Source: CALEUX01 sp037439945 (GTDB taxonomy: Bacteria > Bacteroidota > Bacteroidia > Bacteroidales > Marinilabiliaceae). From it: a stretch of 6,725 nucleotides of DNA. The position numbers were made by a program, and so were the translations under genes. Below, piece after piece: positions 1 through 6,616 of the stretch. The notes under the pieces were generated by a model. The model did no database searches. It saw only the letters and a list, made by a program, of their open reading frames with translations, and had not been told where the DNA came from. Each line of letters begins with the position of its first letter. Within the stretch, counting starts at the first letter, position 1. Location: assembly GCA_037439945.1 (NCBI GenBank), contig JBBIVA010000150.1:1-6725 (forward strand), given 5' to 3'.

Positions 1-43
1 AAATTATATCGTATTAAAAATTCCTTTAAGAACAAATATCATT

Positions 44-51
44 TATATTTG
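44..51 (+). promoter_or_regulatory. Bacteroidota-type -7 promoter box for the RDD gene
   Basis: The octamer TATATTTG is an exact match to the TAnnTTTG -7 consensus of the Bacteroidota primary sigma factor. It lies 22 bases before the ATG at 74, so transcription would begin near position 57 with a leader of about 17 bases. No clear TTTG -33 box is visible at the usual 19-21 base spacing; a TTTA at 25-28 is too close. AT-rich DNA yields such octamers by chance, so the position relative to the gene is the main support. Confidence 0.5.
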
Positions 52-73
52 CCCAACAAAAGAAGATTCTTAA

Positions 74-469
74 ATGGATACCTTATTAGAGAAACCTGAA
101 ATTATAGAACAAGCACCTCTTACTGAGAGATTAATAGCAACAATTATTGATATTGCAATAGTTATGGGTCTTTGCCTTTTTCCCAGGATAGGTTGGATGT
201 TTGGTTTAATTTATCATCTAACCAAAGATTCTCTCCCATTTTTGGGTGGGCAAAGTTTTGGTAAAAAACTTATGCATATTAAGGCTGTAACAGTTCCTCA
301 GCAATTACCCTTAACGGGTTTCCCCGAAAAATCAGTTATAAGGGGGCTTGTTTTGTTAATACCTATTCTTAACCTTATTGATATCTGGTTTTTGTTAACA
401 AAGGGCTACAGGCTGGCCGACAATTGGGCTCAAACGGGTGTAGTAGTTCGAAATGAACCAAAGAATTGA
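74..469 (+). CDS. RDD family small integral membrane protein
   Basis: This 131-residue protein carries the hallmarks of the RDD domain. R19 opens the first hydrophobic segment and D26 lies inside it (about residues 19-36). A GQSFGKKL stretch at 59-66 matches the family's GQSxGKR-type loop. R90 and D103 lie in the last hydrophobic segment (about 88-109), and the C-terminal RLADNWAQT at 113-121 followed by GVVV corresponds to the usual RLxDxxAxTxVV ending. The length is typical of single-domain RDD proteins. Their role is generally unknown; some members have been linked to ion or solute transport, and nothing here identifies a substrate. The ATG at 74 is favoured because it follows a good -7 box by a short leader; no strong Shine-Dalgarno sequence is present. 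The last 40 bases overlap the end of the convergent histidine kinase gene. The family assignment is fairly firm and the function is unknown. Confidence 0.85.
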   Translation: MDTLLEKPEIIEQAPLTERLIATIIDIAIVMGLCLFPRIGWMFGLIYHLTKDSLPFLGGQSFGKKLMHIKAVTVPQQLPLTGFPEKSVIRGLVLLIPILNLIDIWFLLTKGYRLADNWAQTGVVVRNEPKN

Positions 470-3400
470 GGTAATTCAACAAAAAAAGTTGACCCCTCTC
501 CAAAACGGGATTCAAACCAAATATTTCCCCCTGCATTTTCAACTATCCGGCGGGCAATAGCCAGCCCCAATCCCATTCCGCCTGTTTTGGTTGTAAAACT
601 TGGAACGAACAGATTCTTTTGTATCTCTACCGGCATTCCTTTACCATTATCACTAATTGCAACTATAACGTTGCTGTTAACCGAATTTATAACAATTTCT
701 ATTTTCCCTGATTCTTCATCGGTTATTGCCTGAATGGCGTTTTTAATCAAATTGTTAAATACCCCCAGAAGCTGTTCCCCATCGGCTTTAACTGCTACAA
801 ATAAACCGGTATTGTTATACAGGGAGATTGGCACTTCAGTTGAATTCTGAAATAACACCATACTGTTTTCTACCTTCTCAACCAGGTTAACAACTTCTTG
901 CTTAGCTGAGGGCATTTGAGCAAATTTGCTGAATTCAGATGCAATGGATGATAATTTATTTATTTGTTCAATTAATGTATCGGTTACCCTGGTTAGGTAT
1001 GAACCAAAGTCGGTAACCTGGTCACCCCATGCCCTTTGCAAGTATTGAATACTAAGCTTCATTGGAGTTAATGGGTTCTTTATTTCATGTGCTATTTGCT
1101 TGGCCATCTCGCGCCATGCCAACTCCCTCTCAGTCCTTGCCAGTTTTTCAGCACTGTCAGATAATGCAACCACCATCCTGTTGTATTCATTTACCAGCCC
1201 TCCGATTTCATCATTTCCTTTATAGTCAATTTTTTCATTTTGATGACCAAGTTTTAATTCAGAAATTTTTGTTTGTAACATCAATAACGGGCGAGTAATC
1301 TGCCTGGATAGAAAAACAGCAAATCCGATAACAAGAAATGAAAATACGAGATAAAAATTAATAACTGTTACAATTACCGATGACACTTCCTCTTTAAGTT
1401 CATTATTACCAATAAAATATGGAATATTAACAAAACCTGCAAGACGATTATCGTGGCTTAATAATGGTACATAAAAGGAAAGGTATTGAAGATTCCCTAT
1501 TCTCTCTTCTTCGAGAAAACGAACGGCATCGGTATAAACCAAACTCATGTATGCCCTAGGGTTCATTTGGGTACCTGCCAGGCCCTTTTTAAATAACTCC
1601 TGCCTTGAAGTTCCAATAAGCTTACCATCAACACCATATAAATTAACATCACAATAAAAAACGCTTGAGATCATTTGTAACTGGTAATTAAGATACTCCC
1701 CTGGATTAGTAGTTTCGGGCCCATCAAAACCAATTTTGTACTCAAGTTCGAGTAATACCGATTGGATCTTATTCTCAAGTAACTCCAAATGTTTCTGTTC
1801 AAATTGCTTAATTGAATAATAAACTGTACCAGAGGCCACAACAACAAGCATAATCAATAAAAGAAAAACAAAGGCAACCTGAATCCTTTTTTGAATAGAT
1901 AATATAAAGTTAAGTCCGTAATACCTTAATTGGAGCAACAGAATAAATAGTGCACCAAAAAGAAAAAAAGAAATAAAAAATATTGAAAACGCCATAAACA
2001 CATCTGACAGTGAATAGTGTTTTTTACTAAGGATTACTACCACATCCTTCTGGGGTTGATAAACAAGATGTGAATAATCACCCTCCTTTAAAAATATTTT
2101 TTCATTTAATACAGACTTCCCTTTTTGAAAAGTGCTTTTATAAGGATAATCACCTGACCTTTTAACTAACCGACCATTAATGTATTTTGCATGTGAATAC
2201 TCATTTAACAACCTAACACGAGATTGTTCCATTTGGCTAACAAGCAATTCGGGATATCCAATCCCCTCAAAAAAAGGTTTTGAATGCAATTCAATAAAAA
2301 GGGAAGTTTCCTTATCTGAATCATGGGTAAAAAATCTGAATACCCCAAAATATGAAACCCTTCCATTATTATTATCTAAATAATGGAAATGGTTACTACC
2401 GGTAATAAGGTATCCGAAGTTCTCAACCATTTTGTAGAAATAAGAATAACAATTCCTGATCTCCCCGGTTTCATGGATATAAAGGTCGCCCCTTGGCCAA
2501 CAAGGAATTATCTGTAAATCGTACCTTCCCCAATAGCCGTAGAAATAATATTTTAAAAGATGGTTACGTATTGCATCCTGATCAAGGTTTGGTTGTACTA
2601 GAAGCCGTTTTAAAGTAGCATCATGCGGCAGCTGCTTTTCAATATCAACCAAGTACATTTCAGCAACGGGGTCCTCATCACGTAATAGCTGAAATGAAAG
2701 GTTTTCAACTAATAACTCCCTGTTTGCTTCTTCCTTCTTTAGGGTAAGATCCATCATTACGGAACCCGAATAGAGGGCAAACAGTGCGGCAAACCAAAGA
2801 AATGTTGTATATGAATGTCCCATGTGGGGTTTGCGGTGTGAATATACAGATATACCACCTGTTAGTATGAATAAAAGAAATGCCCAATCGCTATTACCAA
2901 TTCCCAAACCTTTAAATAGGGCCATTATTAAAACTGTGACACCTATTAACGAATACAATAAATAAAGTTTAGGGATGTAAATAAGAAATATTACAATAAC
3001 CCTCTCGAACATTAATAAGAATGATAATAATAAAAAGGCAATGATTAAAATCTTTGTAAGTGCAACTACATCGAGGTCAATAATTTTAAACACTACCATT
3101 GGGCCCGATGAATGCTCGGCAAGGATATAAAACAGTTGATTTATATATATTAAGAAAAAAACAAGTATTAGTAAAAAGATAATTAAACCGCTAACTACCC
3201 TTATCCTTTTGTGTTTTTTACCTGAAAATAATGCCGGGATTCTATAATATTTAAAAAACCAAAAAGATATTAAAAACAAACCTACTGCCATATTCAAAAA
3301 CATCCCCAGTGAAGGTAAAAAGTCTGACACGGCAAAATGTCCGGGTGAAAACAGAATGTTATTTTCAAAAACTGACAATTCCACTTTCCATAAAACCAGG

Positions 3401-4146
3401 AAATAAACAATTGAAAAAACAACAGATGAAAAAAACCATAAATAATTTGAGAACCATTTCCCTGCATACCTCTTTTGAAGTTTATAAAAAAACCATGCCA
3501 GCATTACCAGCATTATTATAAAGCACCAGCTTGCAATAATATCTGAAGCTGTAAATCCACCTTTTGAAGATGTAGGTAACAGGTAAAAAATAATTTGTCC
3601 GTTTCTGTCTTTTACCCCCATTGATTCATTATCAGATTCCCTTACTATTTTTACATTTGAACTAAGTCCAAACTCTTCAGGAAATCCATCTTTAATAAAA
3701 TTATTCTGATAAGGGTATTCGTTTTTCAAAACACTCAATGCCAGAAAAAGAATTTGCCCTTCCTGTTTAACTGAAGTTAAATACCAACCATTATCCAACC
3801 TTACAAGTTTCTGCCTTAAGTATTGAGGATTAATTCCTTCTACCGGAAGTAACTGGTTAGACCAGGCCACCAGGTCAAAACCCTGGTAAACCAACAAATC
3901 AATATCATTTGTTTTAAGAGAATCAATGCATTTCCATAATTTCTCATGTGACTCCAAAGCTACTGATGGAATAGAAAATAACAGTTTTGCCATACGGGTC
4001 TCCAACTGCTGAACTTTTTTCTCAACTTTCCTTACGGAGAATGGTTTATCTTCCTTCTGGCTGAAAAAAAAACGGATTGTTACACCCAAAGTCAAAAACA
4101 TCAGAGTTAATAAAATAAGGGATAAAAAATATCTGCGACTATTCAT
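430..4146 (-). CDS. Very large NtrY-like membrane sensor histidine kinase with three extracytoplasmic regions
   Basis: The protein has 1238 residues and about 12 hydrophobic segments: near 6-28, 203-223, 235-254, 278-299, 316-342, 362-380, 393-412, 420-436, 446-465, 714-739, 753-777 and 925-947. Basic residues cluster in the loops predicted to be cytoplasmic (for example 221-231, 300-316, 437-446 and 740-754). Three long regions should lie outside the membrane: 29-202, 466-713 and 778-924. The last resembles a Cache/PDC sensor, with DVNLYGVDGKLIG at 833-845 and a GFVNIPYF end. After the final segment come a HAMP-like linker (about 948-1000) and a HisKA domain with an NtrY-like H-box, AHEIKNPLTPMKLS (phosphoacceptor H1020; E1021 and N1024 form the ExxN motif of bifunctional kinase/phosphatases). 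The HATPase domain has an N box (NNLIKNAIQA 1131-1140), G1 (DNGKGM 1166-1171), an F box near 1179-1187 and G2 (GGMGLGLAI 1189-1197). All catalytic motifs are intact, so an active ATP-dependent autokinase is inferred. The ligand and partner regulator are unknown; no receiver-domain gene is in the window. The ATG at 4146 is the only start before residue 16, with an in-frame stop upstream. Confidence 0.93.
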   Translation of the reverse strand: MNSRRYFLSLILLTLMFLTLGVTIRFFFSQKEDKPFSVRKVEKKVQQLETRMAKLLFSIPSVALESHEKLWKCIDSLKTNDIDLLVYQGFDLVAWSNQLLPVEGINPQYLRQKLVRLDNGWYLTSVKQEGQILFLALSVLKNEYPYQNNFIKDGFPEEFGLSSNVKIVRESDNESMGVKDRNGQIIFYLLPTSSKGGFTASDIIASWCFIIMLVMLAWFFYKLQKRYAGKWFSNYLWFFSSVVFSIVYFLVLWKVELSVFENNILFSPGHFAVSDFLPSLGMFLNMAVGLFLISFWFFKYYRIPALFSGKKHKRIRVVSGLIIFLLILVFFLIYINQLFYILAEHSSGPMVVFKIIDLDVVALTKILIIAFLLLSFLLMFERVIVIFLIYIPKLYLLYSLIGVTVLIMALFKGLGIGNSDWAFLLFILTGGISVYSHRKPHMGHSYTTFLWFAALFALYSGSVMMDLTLKKEEANRELLVENLSFQLLRDEDPVAEMYLVDIEKQLPHDATLKRLLVQPNLDQDAIRNHLLKYYFYGYWGRYDLQIIPCWPRGDLYIHETGEIRNCYSYFYKMVENFGYLITGSNHFHYLDNNNGRVSYFGVFRFFTHDSDKETSLFIELHSKPFFEGIGYPELLVSQMEQSRVRLLNEYSHAKYINGRLVKRSGDYPYKSTFQKGKSVLNEKIFLKEGDYSHLVYQPQKDVVVILSKKHYSLSDVFMAFSIFFISFFLFGALFILLLQLRYYGLNFILSIQKRIQVAFVFLLLIMLVVVASGTVYYSIKQFEQKHLELLENKIQSVLLELEYKIGFDGPETTNPGEYLNYQLQMISSVFYCDVNLYGVDGKLIGTSRQELFKKGLAGTQMNPRAYMSLVYTDAVRFLEEERIGNLQYLSFYVPLLSHDNRLAGFVNIPYFIGNNELKEEVSSVIVTVINFYLVFSFLVIGFAVFLSRQITRPLLMLQTKISELKLGHQNEKIDYKGNDEIGGLVNEYNRMVVALSDSAEKLARTERELAWREMAKQIAHEIKNPLTPMKLSIQYLQRAWGDQVTDFGSYLTRVTDTLIEQINKLSSIASEFSKFAQMPSAKQEVVNLVEKVENSMVLFQNSTEVPISLYNNTGLFVAVKADGEQLLGVFNNLIKNAIQAITDEESGKIEIVINSVNSNVIVAISDNGKGMPVEIQKNLFVPSFTTKTGGMGLGLAIARRIVENAGGNIWFESRFGEGSTFFVELPQFFGSFRTTTPV

Positions 4147-4152
4147 CTCCTT
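4147..4152 (-). promoter_or_regulatory. Shine-Dalgarno-like AAGGAG abutting the kinase start codon
   Basis: On the minus strand the bases directly before the kinase ATG read AAGGAG, with no spacer. A functional Shine-Dalgarno sequence normally lies 5-9 bases away. No alternative start codon occurs at that distance downstream, since the next codons are AAT AGT CGC AGA. The match may therefore be fortuitous, which would fit the weak use of Shine-Dalgarno sequences in Bacteroidota. Confidence 0.3.
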
Positions 4153-4249
4153 ATGTTTTTTTTAAAATTTTACCATTTAGTACCTGTTTTGCATTAAAAA
4201 CCATGGCAAGTAAACTTCATATCTAAATTAGAATTTTCTGTCTTATTTG

Positions 4250-4262
4250 CGGTTTATAACCG
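4250..4262. repeat. Short inverted repeat CGGTT-TAT-AACCG
   Basis: Two perfect 5-bp arms flank a 3-bp centre, about 105 bp upstream of the kinase start. It could be a small operator half-site pair, but at this size chance is a real alternative. No T-run follows on either strand, so it is not a terminator. Confidence 0.3.
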
Positions 4263-4309
4263 GCAAGATTAAACAATTCATTAAAAAACTCGGGCTGTAC
4301 CACATTTTA

Positions 4310-4333
4310 TGTAGTTATTTTATAAAAACTACA
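4310..4333. repeat. Inverted repeat TGTAGTT / AACTACA in the kinase-rlmH gap
   Basis: Seven-base perfect arms (4310-4316 and 4327-4333) surround an AT-rich 10-base centre. After one A/A mismatch, two further pairs can form inside. It sits about 55 bp past the rlmH stop and about 165 bp upstream of the kinase start. There is no T-run on either strand, so an intrinsic terminator is unlikely. A regulator-binding dyad or an mRNA hairpin is possible; which one, if either, cannot be told from the sequence. Confidence 0.4.
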
Positions 4334-4388
4334 ATAAACGTGCAGAAAACGATTTCTAAAAGGTAACAAAAAAATAACTCTTATTCTT

Positions 4389-4862
4389 TTAATCATGGTG
4401 ATAAGGTTCGTTGTTGAGAATTGAAAAAGCCCTGTATAATTGTTCGGAAAAAATCAGGCGTACCATTTGGTGGGAAAAGGTCATTTTCGATAGACTTATT
4501 TTAAAATCACATCTTAAATATACATCGTCAGAGAAACCATAAGCACCCCCAATTATAAAAAAAAGATTGCGCACACTGCTGTTCAATTGCTTTTGCACAA
4601 ACCCTGCGAATTCCCTCGAACTATAAAATGCACCATTCTCATCTAACAAAACAACAATATCACCAGGTGATATTTTCTTTAAAATAAGATTACCTTCCTC
4701 TTTTTTAATCACACTTTCGGACATATTTTTCCCTTTTTTAACATCCTGTAATACAACAGTTTGAATAGGTATGTACCGTGAAATTCGTTTAAAATATTCC
4801 TCCATTCCCTTTATAAGCCAGTGTTCATCGGTTTTACCAACCATAACCAAAAAAAATTTCAT
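4389..4862 (-). CDS. rlmH: 23S rRNA (pseudouridine(1915)-N3)-methyltransferase RlmH
   Basis: RlmH methylates N3 of pseudouridine 1915 in helix 69 of 23S rRNA on assembled 70S ribosomes, using S-adenosylmethionine. The 157-residue length matches the family (E. coli YbeA is about 155). It is a SPOUT-class knotted enzyme, and the diagnostic C-terminal half is intact: LDENG at 73-77, the SAM-loop IIGGAYGF at 103-110, SLSKMTFSHQ at 123-132, the EQLYRAF helix at 140-146 and the near-terminal EPYHHD with Y154 and H155. The N-terminus MKFFLVMVGKT is also typical, which supports the ATG at 4862. The gene is transcribed away from the DUF4783-nadC pair across a 92-bp spacer. No clear promoter box or ribosome binding site is seen for it. 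The function is cytoplasmic and housekeeping. In staphylococci this gene hosts the SCC element attachment site, but nothing inserted is visible here. Confidence 0.97.
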   Translation of the reverse strand: MKFFLVMVGKTDEHWLIKGMEEYFKRISRYIPIQTVVLQDVKKGKNMSESVIKKEEGNLILKKISPGDIVVLLDENGAFYSSREFAGFVQKQLNSSVRNLFFIIGGAYGFSDDVYLRCDFKISLSKMTFSHQMVRLIFSEQLYRAFSILNNEPYHHD

Positions 4863-4879
4863 TCGTATAAAGCATTTAG

Positions 4880-4910
4880 TTTACCTACAACAAAACGGTT
4901 ATTAATTTTG
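4880..4910 (+). promoter_or_regulatory. Promoter of the DUF4783-nadC operon
   Basis: The -7 box TAATTTTG (4903-4910) matches TAnnTTTG exactly. A TTTA (4880-4883), one base off the TTTG -33 consensus, lies 19 bases upstream, which is the expected spacing. Transcription would start near 4916, giving a leader of about 38 bases before the ATG at 4955. This is the best-formed promoter in the window. Confidence 0.6.
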
Positions 4911-4954
4911 TGGTTTAGTTTTTGTACGTTATAATTGAAGAAAATTTAAAAATA

Positions 4955-5353
4955 ATGAAATCAATTAATTTAACATTGGCTTTTCTCCTTATTATTTTAA
5001 GCATTGTGCAGGGGCAGTCTAAAAATTCTTTTCCACAGGGAATTACCACTGCAACTCAAAAAGGAGATGCATCAGAACTTGCTGAATATCTCAACAGCAA
5101 AGTTGAATTAATATTACCTTCTAAATCAGGGGTTTTCAGCAAGGAACAGGCTCAATATATGATTAAAGATTTTTTCGAAAACAATTCACCTACCTCATTC
5201 AGGATAATCCACCAGGGGATGAGAGACAATTCATCTTTTGCAATAGGTACATATTCCTGTCCAAAAGGTCAATTCAGAATGCAATTCCTTACAAAAAACG
5301 TTGATAGCCAAACCTTGATTATTCAAATAAGGATAGAGAAACAAGATGAGTAA
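4955..5353 (+). CDS. Small exported DUF4783-like protein, upstream partner of nadC
   Basis: This 132-residue protein begins MKSINLTLAF and has a hydrophobic core to about residue 18, followed by VQGQ, a plausible signal peptidase I site near 20/21. There is no lipobox cysteine, so a soluble periplasmic or secreted product is inferred. The mature part has an early helical stretch (ITTATQKGDASELAEYLNSKVEL, about 30-52), a helix with the KEQAQYMIKDFF signature (63-74), and alternating strands ending in FRMQFL and LIIQIRIEK. This resembles the DUF4783 family of Bacteroidota, which I take to have an NTF2-like fold. The biochemical function is unknown. The reading frame could extend to a TTG at 4922, but that would add residues before the signal peptide and leave almost no leader after the predicted transcription start, so the ATG at 4955 is preferred. 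Its stop overlaps the nadC start by 8 bases, which suggests co-transcription and translational coupling. The family call is by pattern memory. Confidence 0.8.
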   Translation: MKSINLTLAFLLIILSIVQGQSKNSFPQGITTATQKGDASELAEYLNSKVELILPSKSGVFSKEQAQYMIKDFFENNSPTSFRIIHQGMRDNSSFAIGTYSCPKGQFRMQFLTKNVDSQTLIIQIRIEKQDE

Positions 5354-6188
5354 TAATAAACTAATTGCCTTTATTGAAAATGCGTTAAACGAAGATATTG
5401 GTGATGGTGACCACTCTTCAAACTCATGTATAGATGAAAATGCAGTTGGGACTGCTCATTTGCTTGTTAAGGAAGAAGGTATAATTGCAGGGGTAGATAT
5501 AGCAATGGCAATTTTCAGATTTGCCCAACCCGATATCCTGGTTAAACGGTTTATAAATGATGGTACCAATGTAAAACCCGGAGATATTGTTTTTATTATA
5601 AAAGGAAAAGTTAGAACATTATTAAAAACAGAAAGGCTGGTTTTGAATGTTATGCAACGTATGAGCGGTATTGCTACAAGTACAAGGGCCTATGTTGATA
5701 AACTTGAAGGATTAAAAACCAGGGTTCTTGATACCAGGAAAACTACCCCAGGTATAAGATTTCTTGAAAAAGAAGCTGTTAAAATTGGCGGTGGGGAAAA
5801 CCACAGAATGGGGCTCTATGATATGATAATGCTTAAGGATAACCATATTGATTTTGCCGGTGGAATTGAAAATGCGATTAACTCAGCAAAAAACTATTTG
5901 AAAAGTAATGGTAAATCGATAAAAATTGAAGTTGAAGTAAGAAATATTACTGAATTAAATGAAGTATTGCGCATTGGAGGAATTGACAGAGTAATGCTTG
6001 ATAATTTCAGTATTGAATTAACCAGAGAGGCAGTAAAACTTATAAATGGTAAATTTGAAACAGAATCGTCTGGTAACATTACCTTTGATACAATTCGAAA
6101 ATATGCAGAAACAGGTGTTGATTTCGTTTCTGTGGGTGCATTAACCCATCATATAAAAAGTTTAGATTTAAGTCTTAAAGCAATTTGA
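5346..6188 (+). CDS. nadC: Nicotinate-nucleotide pyrophosphorylase (carboxylating), quinolinate phosphoribosyltransferase
   Basis: NadC converts quinolinate and PRPP to nicotinate mononucleotide, CO2 and pyrophosphate, the step where de novo synthesis joins the shared NAD pathway. The 280-residue length is normal for the family. The N-terminal open-faced sandwich domain includes NEDIGDGDHSS (15-25) and LLVKEEGIIAGV (39-50). The barrel domain carries ERLVLNVMQRMSGIAT (96-111), DTRKTTPG (129-136), GGGENHRMGLYDM (148-160), MLKDNH (162-167), EVEVRN (195-200), DRVMLDN (214-220), SSGN (241-244) and SVGALTH (262-268). These place the expected substrate-binding residues at R97, R131, K132, H153, R154, K164, E195 and D219. 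The ATG at 5346 overlaps the preceding gene's stop, and the N-terminus aligns with family expectations. Neither nadA nor nadB is visible, so the source of quinolinate must be encoded elsewhere. It ends 15 bp from a convergent gene, with no convincing terminator in between. Confidence 0.97.
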   Translation: MSNNKLIAFIENALNEDIGDGDHSSNSCIDENAVGTAHLLVKEEGIIAGVDIAMAIFRFAQPDILVKRFINDGTNVKPGDIVFIIKGKVRTLLKTERLVLNVMQRMSGIATSTRAYVDKLEGLKTRVLDTRKTTPGIRFLEKEAVKIGGGENHRMGLYDMIMLKDNHIDFAGGIENAINSAKNYLKSNGKSIKIEVEVRNITELNEVLRIGGIDRVMLDNFSIELTREAVKLINGKFETESSGNITFDTIRKYAETGVDFVSVGALTHHIKSLDLSLKAI

Positions 6189-6203
6189 TGTTTACAAAAT
6201 ACC

Positions 6204-6593
6204 TTATTCAATTTCGAGAAATTCCTTTATTGCCCCCAAATAATAATCCTTCCAACCCTGGCATATTTCATCATAAACTTCAAGTGGGATATTTGTATGC
6301 AAAAGATCAACCTGACTATTAAACCCATCCTGAAAAATTTTAATGGTGACTATTGAAGGGGTTTCCTGTTCACCAAAAAACCATTCCTGTACTATTTTTT
6401 CATTAGGCACGAGATCAACTATCAATCCTGAAATTTCACCATCCCACATAGAAAATTCACTTCCCGGCTCAGTACCAAAAACTGCTTTATAGCCCGACCA
6501 CAATTCAATGGTAAAAGGATTTGTAAAAGCTGAGTAAACATCACCGGGTTCGGCCTTTACCTTCACCCTGGTTTTAAAATCTTTTAATTCCAT
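6204..6593 (-). CDS. SRPBCC/START-like domain protein (Aha1-C-like)
   Basis: This protein of about 129 residues has the helix-grip pattern of the SRPBCC superfamily. An initial strand leads into AEPGDVYSAFTNPFTIELWSG, the helix that opens the fold. SEFSMWDGEISG and IVQEWFFG strands form the central sheet, and a long C-terminal helix includes EICQGWKDYYLGAIKEFLE. The WxF/YxGxxKEF ending recalls the C-terminal domain of the Hsp90 co-chaperone Aha1 and its bacterial relatives, which mostly bind small hydrophobic ligands or have unknown roles. There is no signal peptide or membrane segment, so it should be cytoplasmic. Two in-frame ATGs exist, at 6605 and 6593. The -7 box at 6624-6617 would start transcription near 6611, leaving only about 6 bases before the upstream ATG but about 18 before the downstream one. 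The resulting MELKDFK start also looks typical of relatives, so 6593 is preferred; the longer form adds only MQLL. It converges on nadC. Confidence 0.85.
   Translation of the reverse strand: MELKDFKTRVKVKAEPGDVYSAFTNPFTIELWSGYKAVFGTEPGSEFSMWDGEISGLIVDLVPNEKIVQEWFFGEQETPSIVTIKIFQDGFNSQVDLLHTNIPLEVYDEICQGWKDYYLGAIKEFLEIE
6210..6223. repeat. Small palindrome AATTTC-GA-GAAATT past the nadC stop
   Basis: Six-base perfect arms around a 2-base centre lie 22 bp after the nadC stop and inside the end of the convergent SRPBCC gene. The following plus-strand bases (CCTTTATTG) are only loosely T-rich. It could help terminate nadC transcription, but the stem is AU-rich and the loop too tight to call a terminator. 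Confidence 0.25.
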
Positions 6594-6616
6594 TAATAGT
6601 TGCATTAATTAGCAAT

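Larger units (their letters stand above)
4147..4388. other. Non-coding gap between the histidine kinase and rlmH genes
   Basis: This 242-bp stretch separates two leftward genes. I find no convincing reading frame, tRNA or riboswitch in it. It holds two short inverted repeats (listed separately). On the minus strand just after the rlmH stop there is also an AATAA-GAG-TTATT mini-hairpin (4373-4385) running into seven Ts, a very weak all-AU terminator candidate. The gap should contain the kinase promoter, but no exact TAnnTTTG box is present on the minus strand. The nearest forms are one-mismatch boxes: TAATTTAG (4230-4223), which would give a leader of about 70 bases, and TAATCTTG (4271-4264). 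Neither has a clear -33 partner, so the kinase promoter is unassigned. Confidence 0.6.

Noticed and set aside
463..492. Possible bidirectional terminator between the RDD gene and the kinase (GAATT/AATTC and TCAAC/GTTGA mini-stems)
   Set aside because: The stems are only 5 bp and mutually exclusive, they lie inside coding sequence, and the A-run is in the loop rather than giving a T-run after the stem.
1062..1298. Plus-strand open frame inside the kinase gene
   Set aside because: It lies wholly opposite the HAMP and histidine-box region of the kinase, and its translation has no recognisable domain, promoter or ribosome binding site.
2180..2383. Plus-strand open frame inside the kinase gene
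   Set aside because: It is antisense to the middle sensor region, has no family resemblance and is short enough to arise by chance in AT-rich DNA.
2705..2887. Minus-strand open frame in a different frame within the kinase gene
   Set aside because: The kinase frame is continuous here with a good membrane segment, so there is no frameshift to explain; this frame is a by-product.
3309..3521. Plus-strand open frame rich in Lys and Thr
   Set aside because: It is antisense to hydrophobic kinase segments; its composition is what the complement of Phe/Leu-rich codons would produce.
4373..4385. Terminator after rlmH (AATAA-GAG-TTATT followed by seven Ts on the minus strand)
   Set aside because: The stem has five A-U pairs only, too weak to assert; it is mentioned in the gap entry but not called.
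4389..4862. rlmH as an integration site for a mobile cassette, as with staphylococcal SCC
   Set aside because: The 3' end of the gene is normal, no flanking direct repeats or recombinase genes are seen, and neighbours on both sides are core genes.
5894..6079. Minus-strand open frame opposite nadC
   Set aside because: It lies inside a fully intact nadC and shows no domain of its own.
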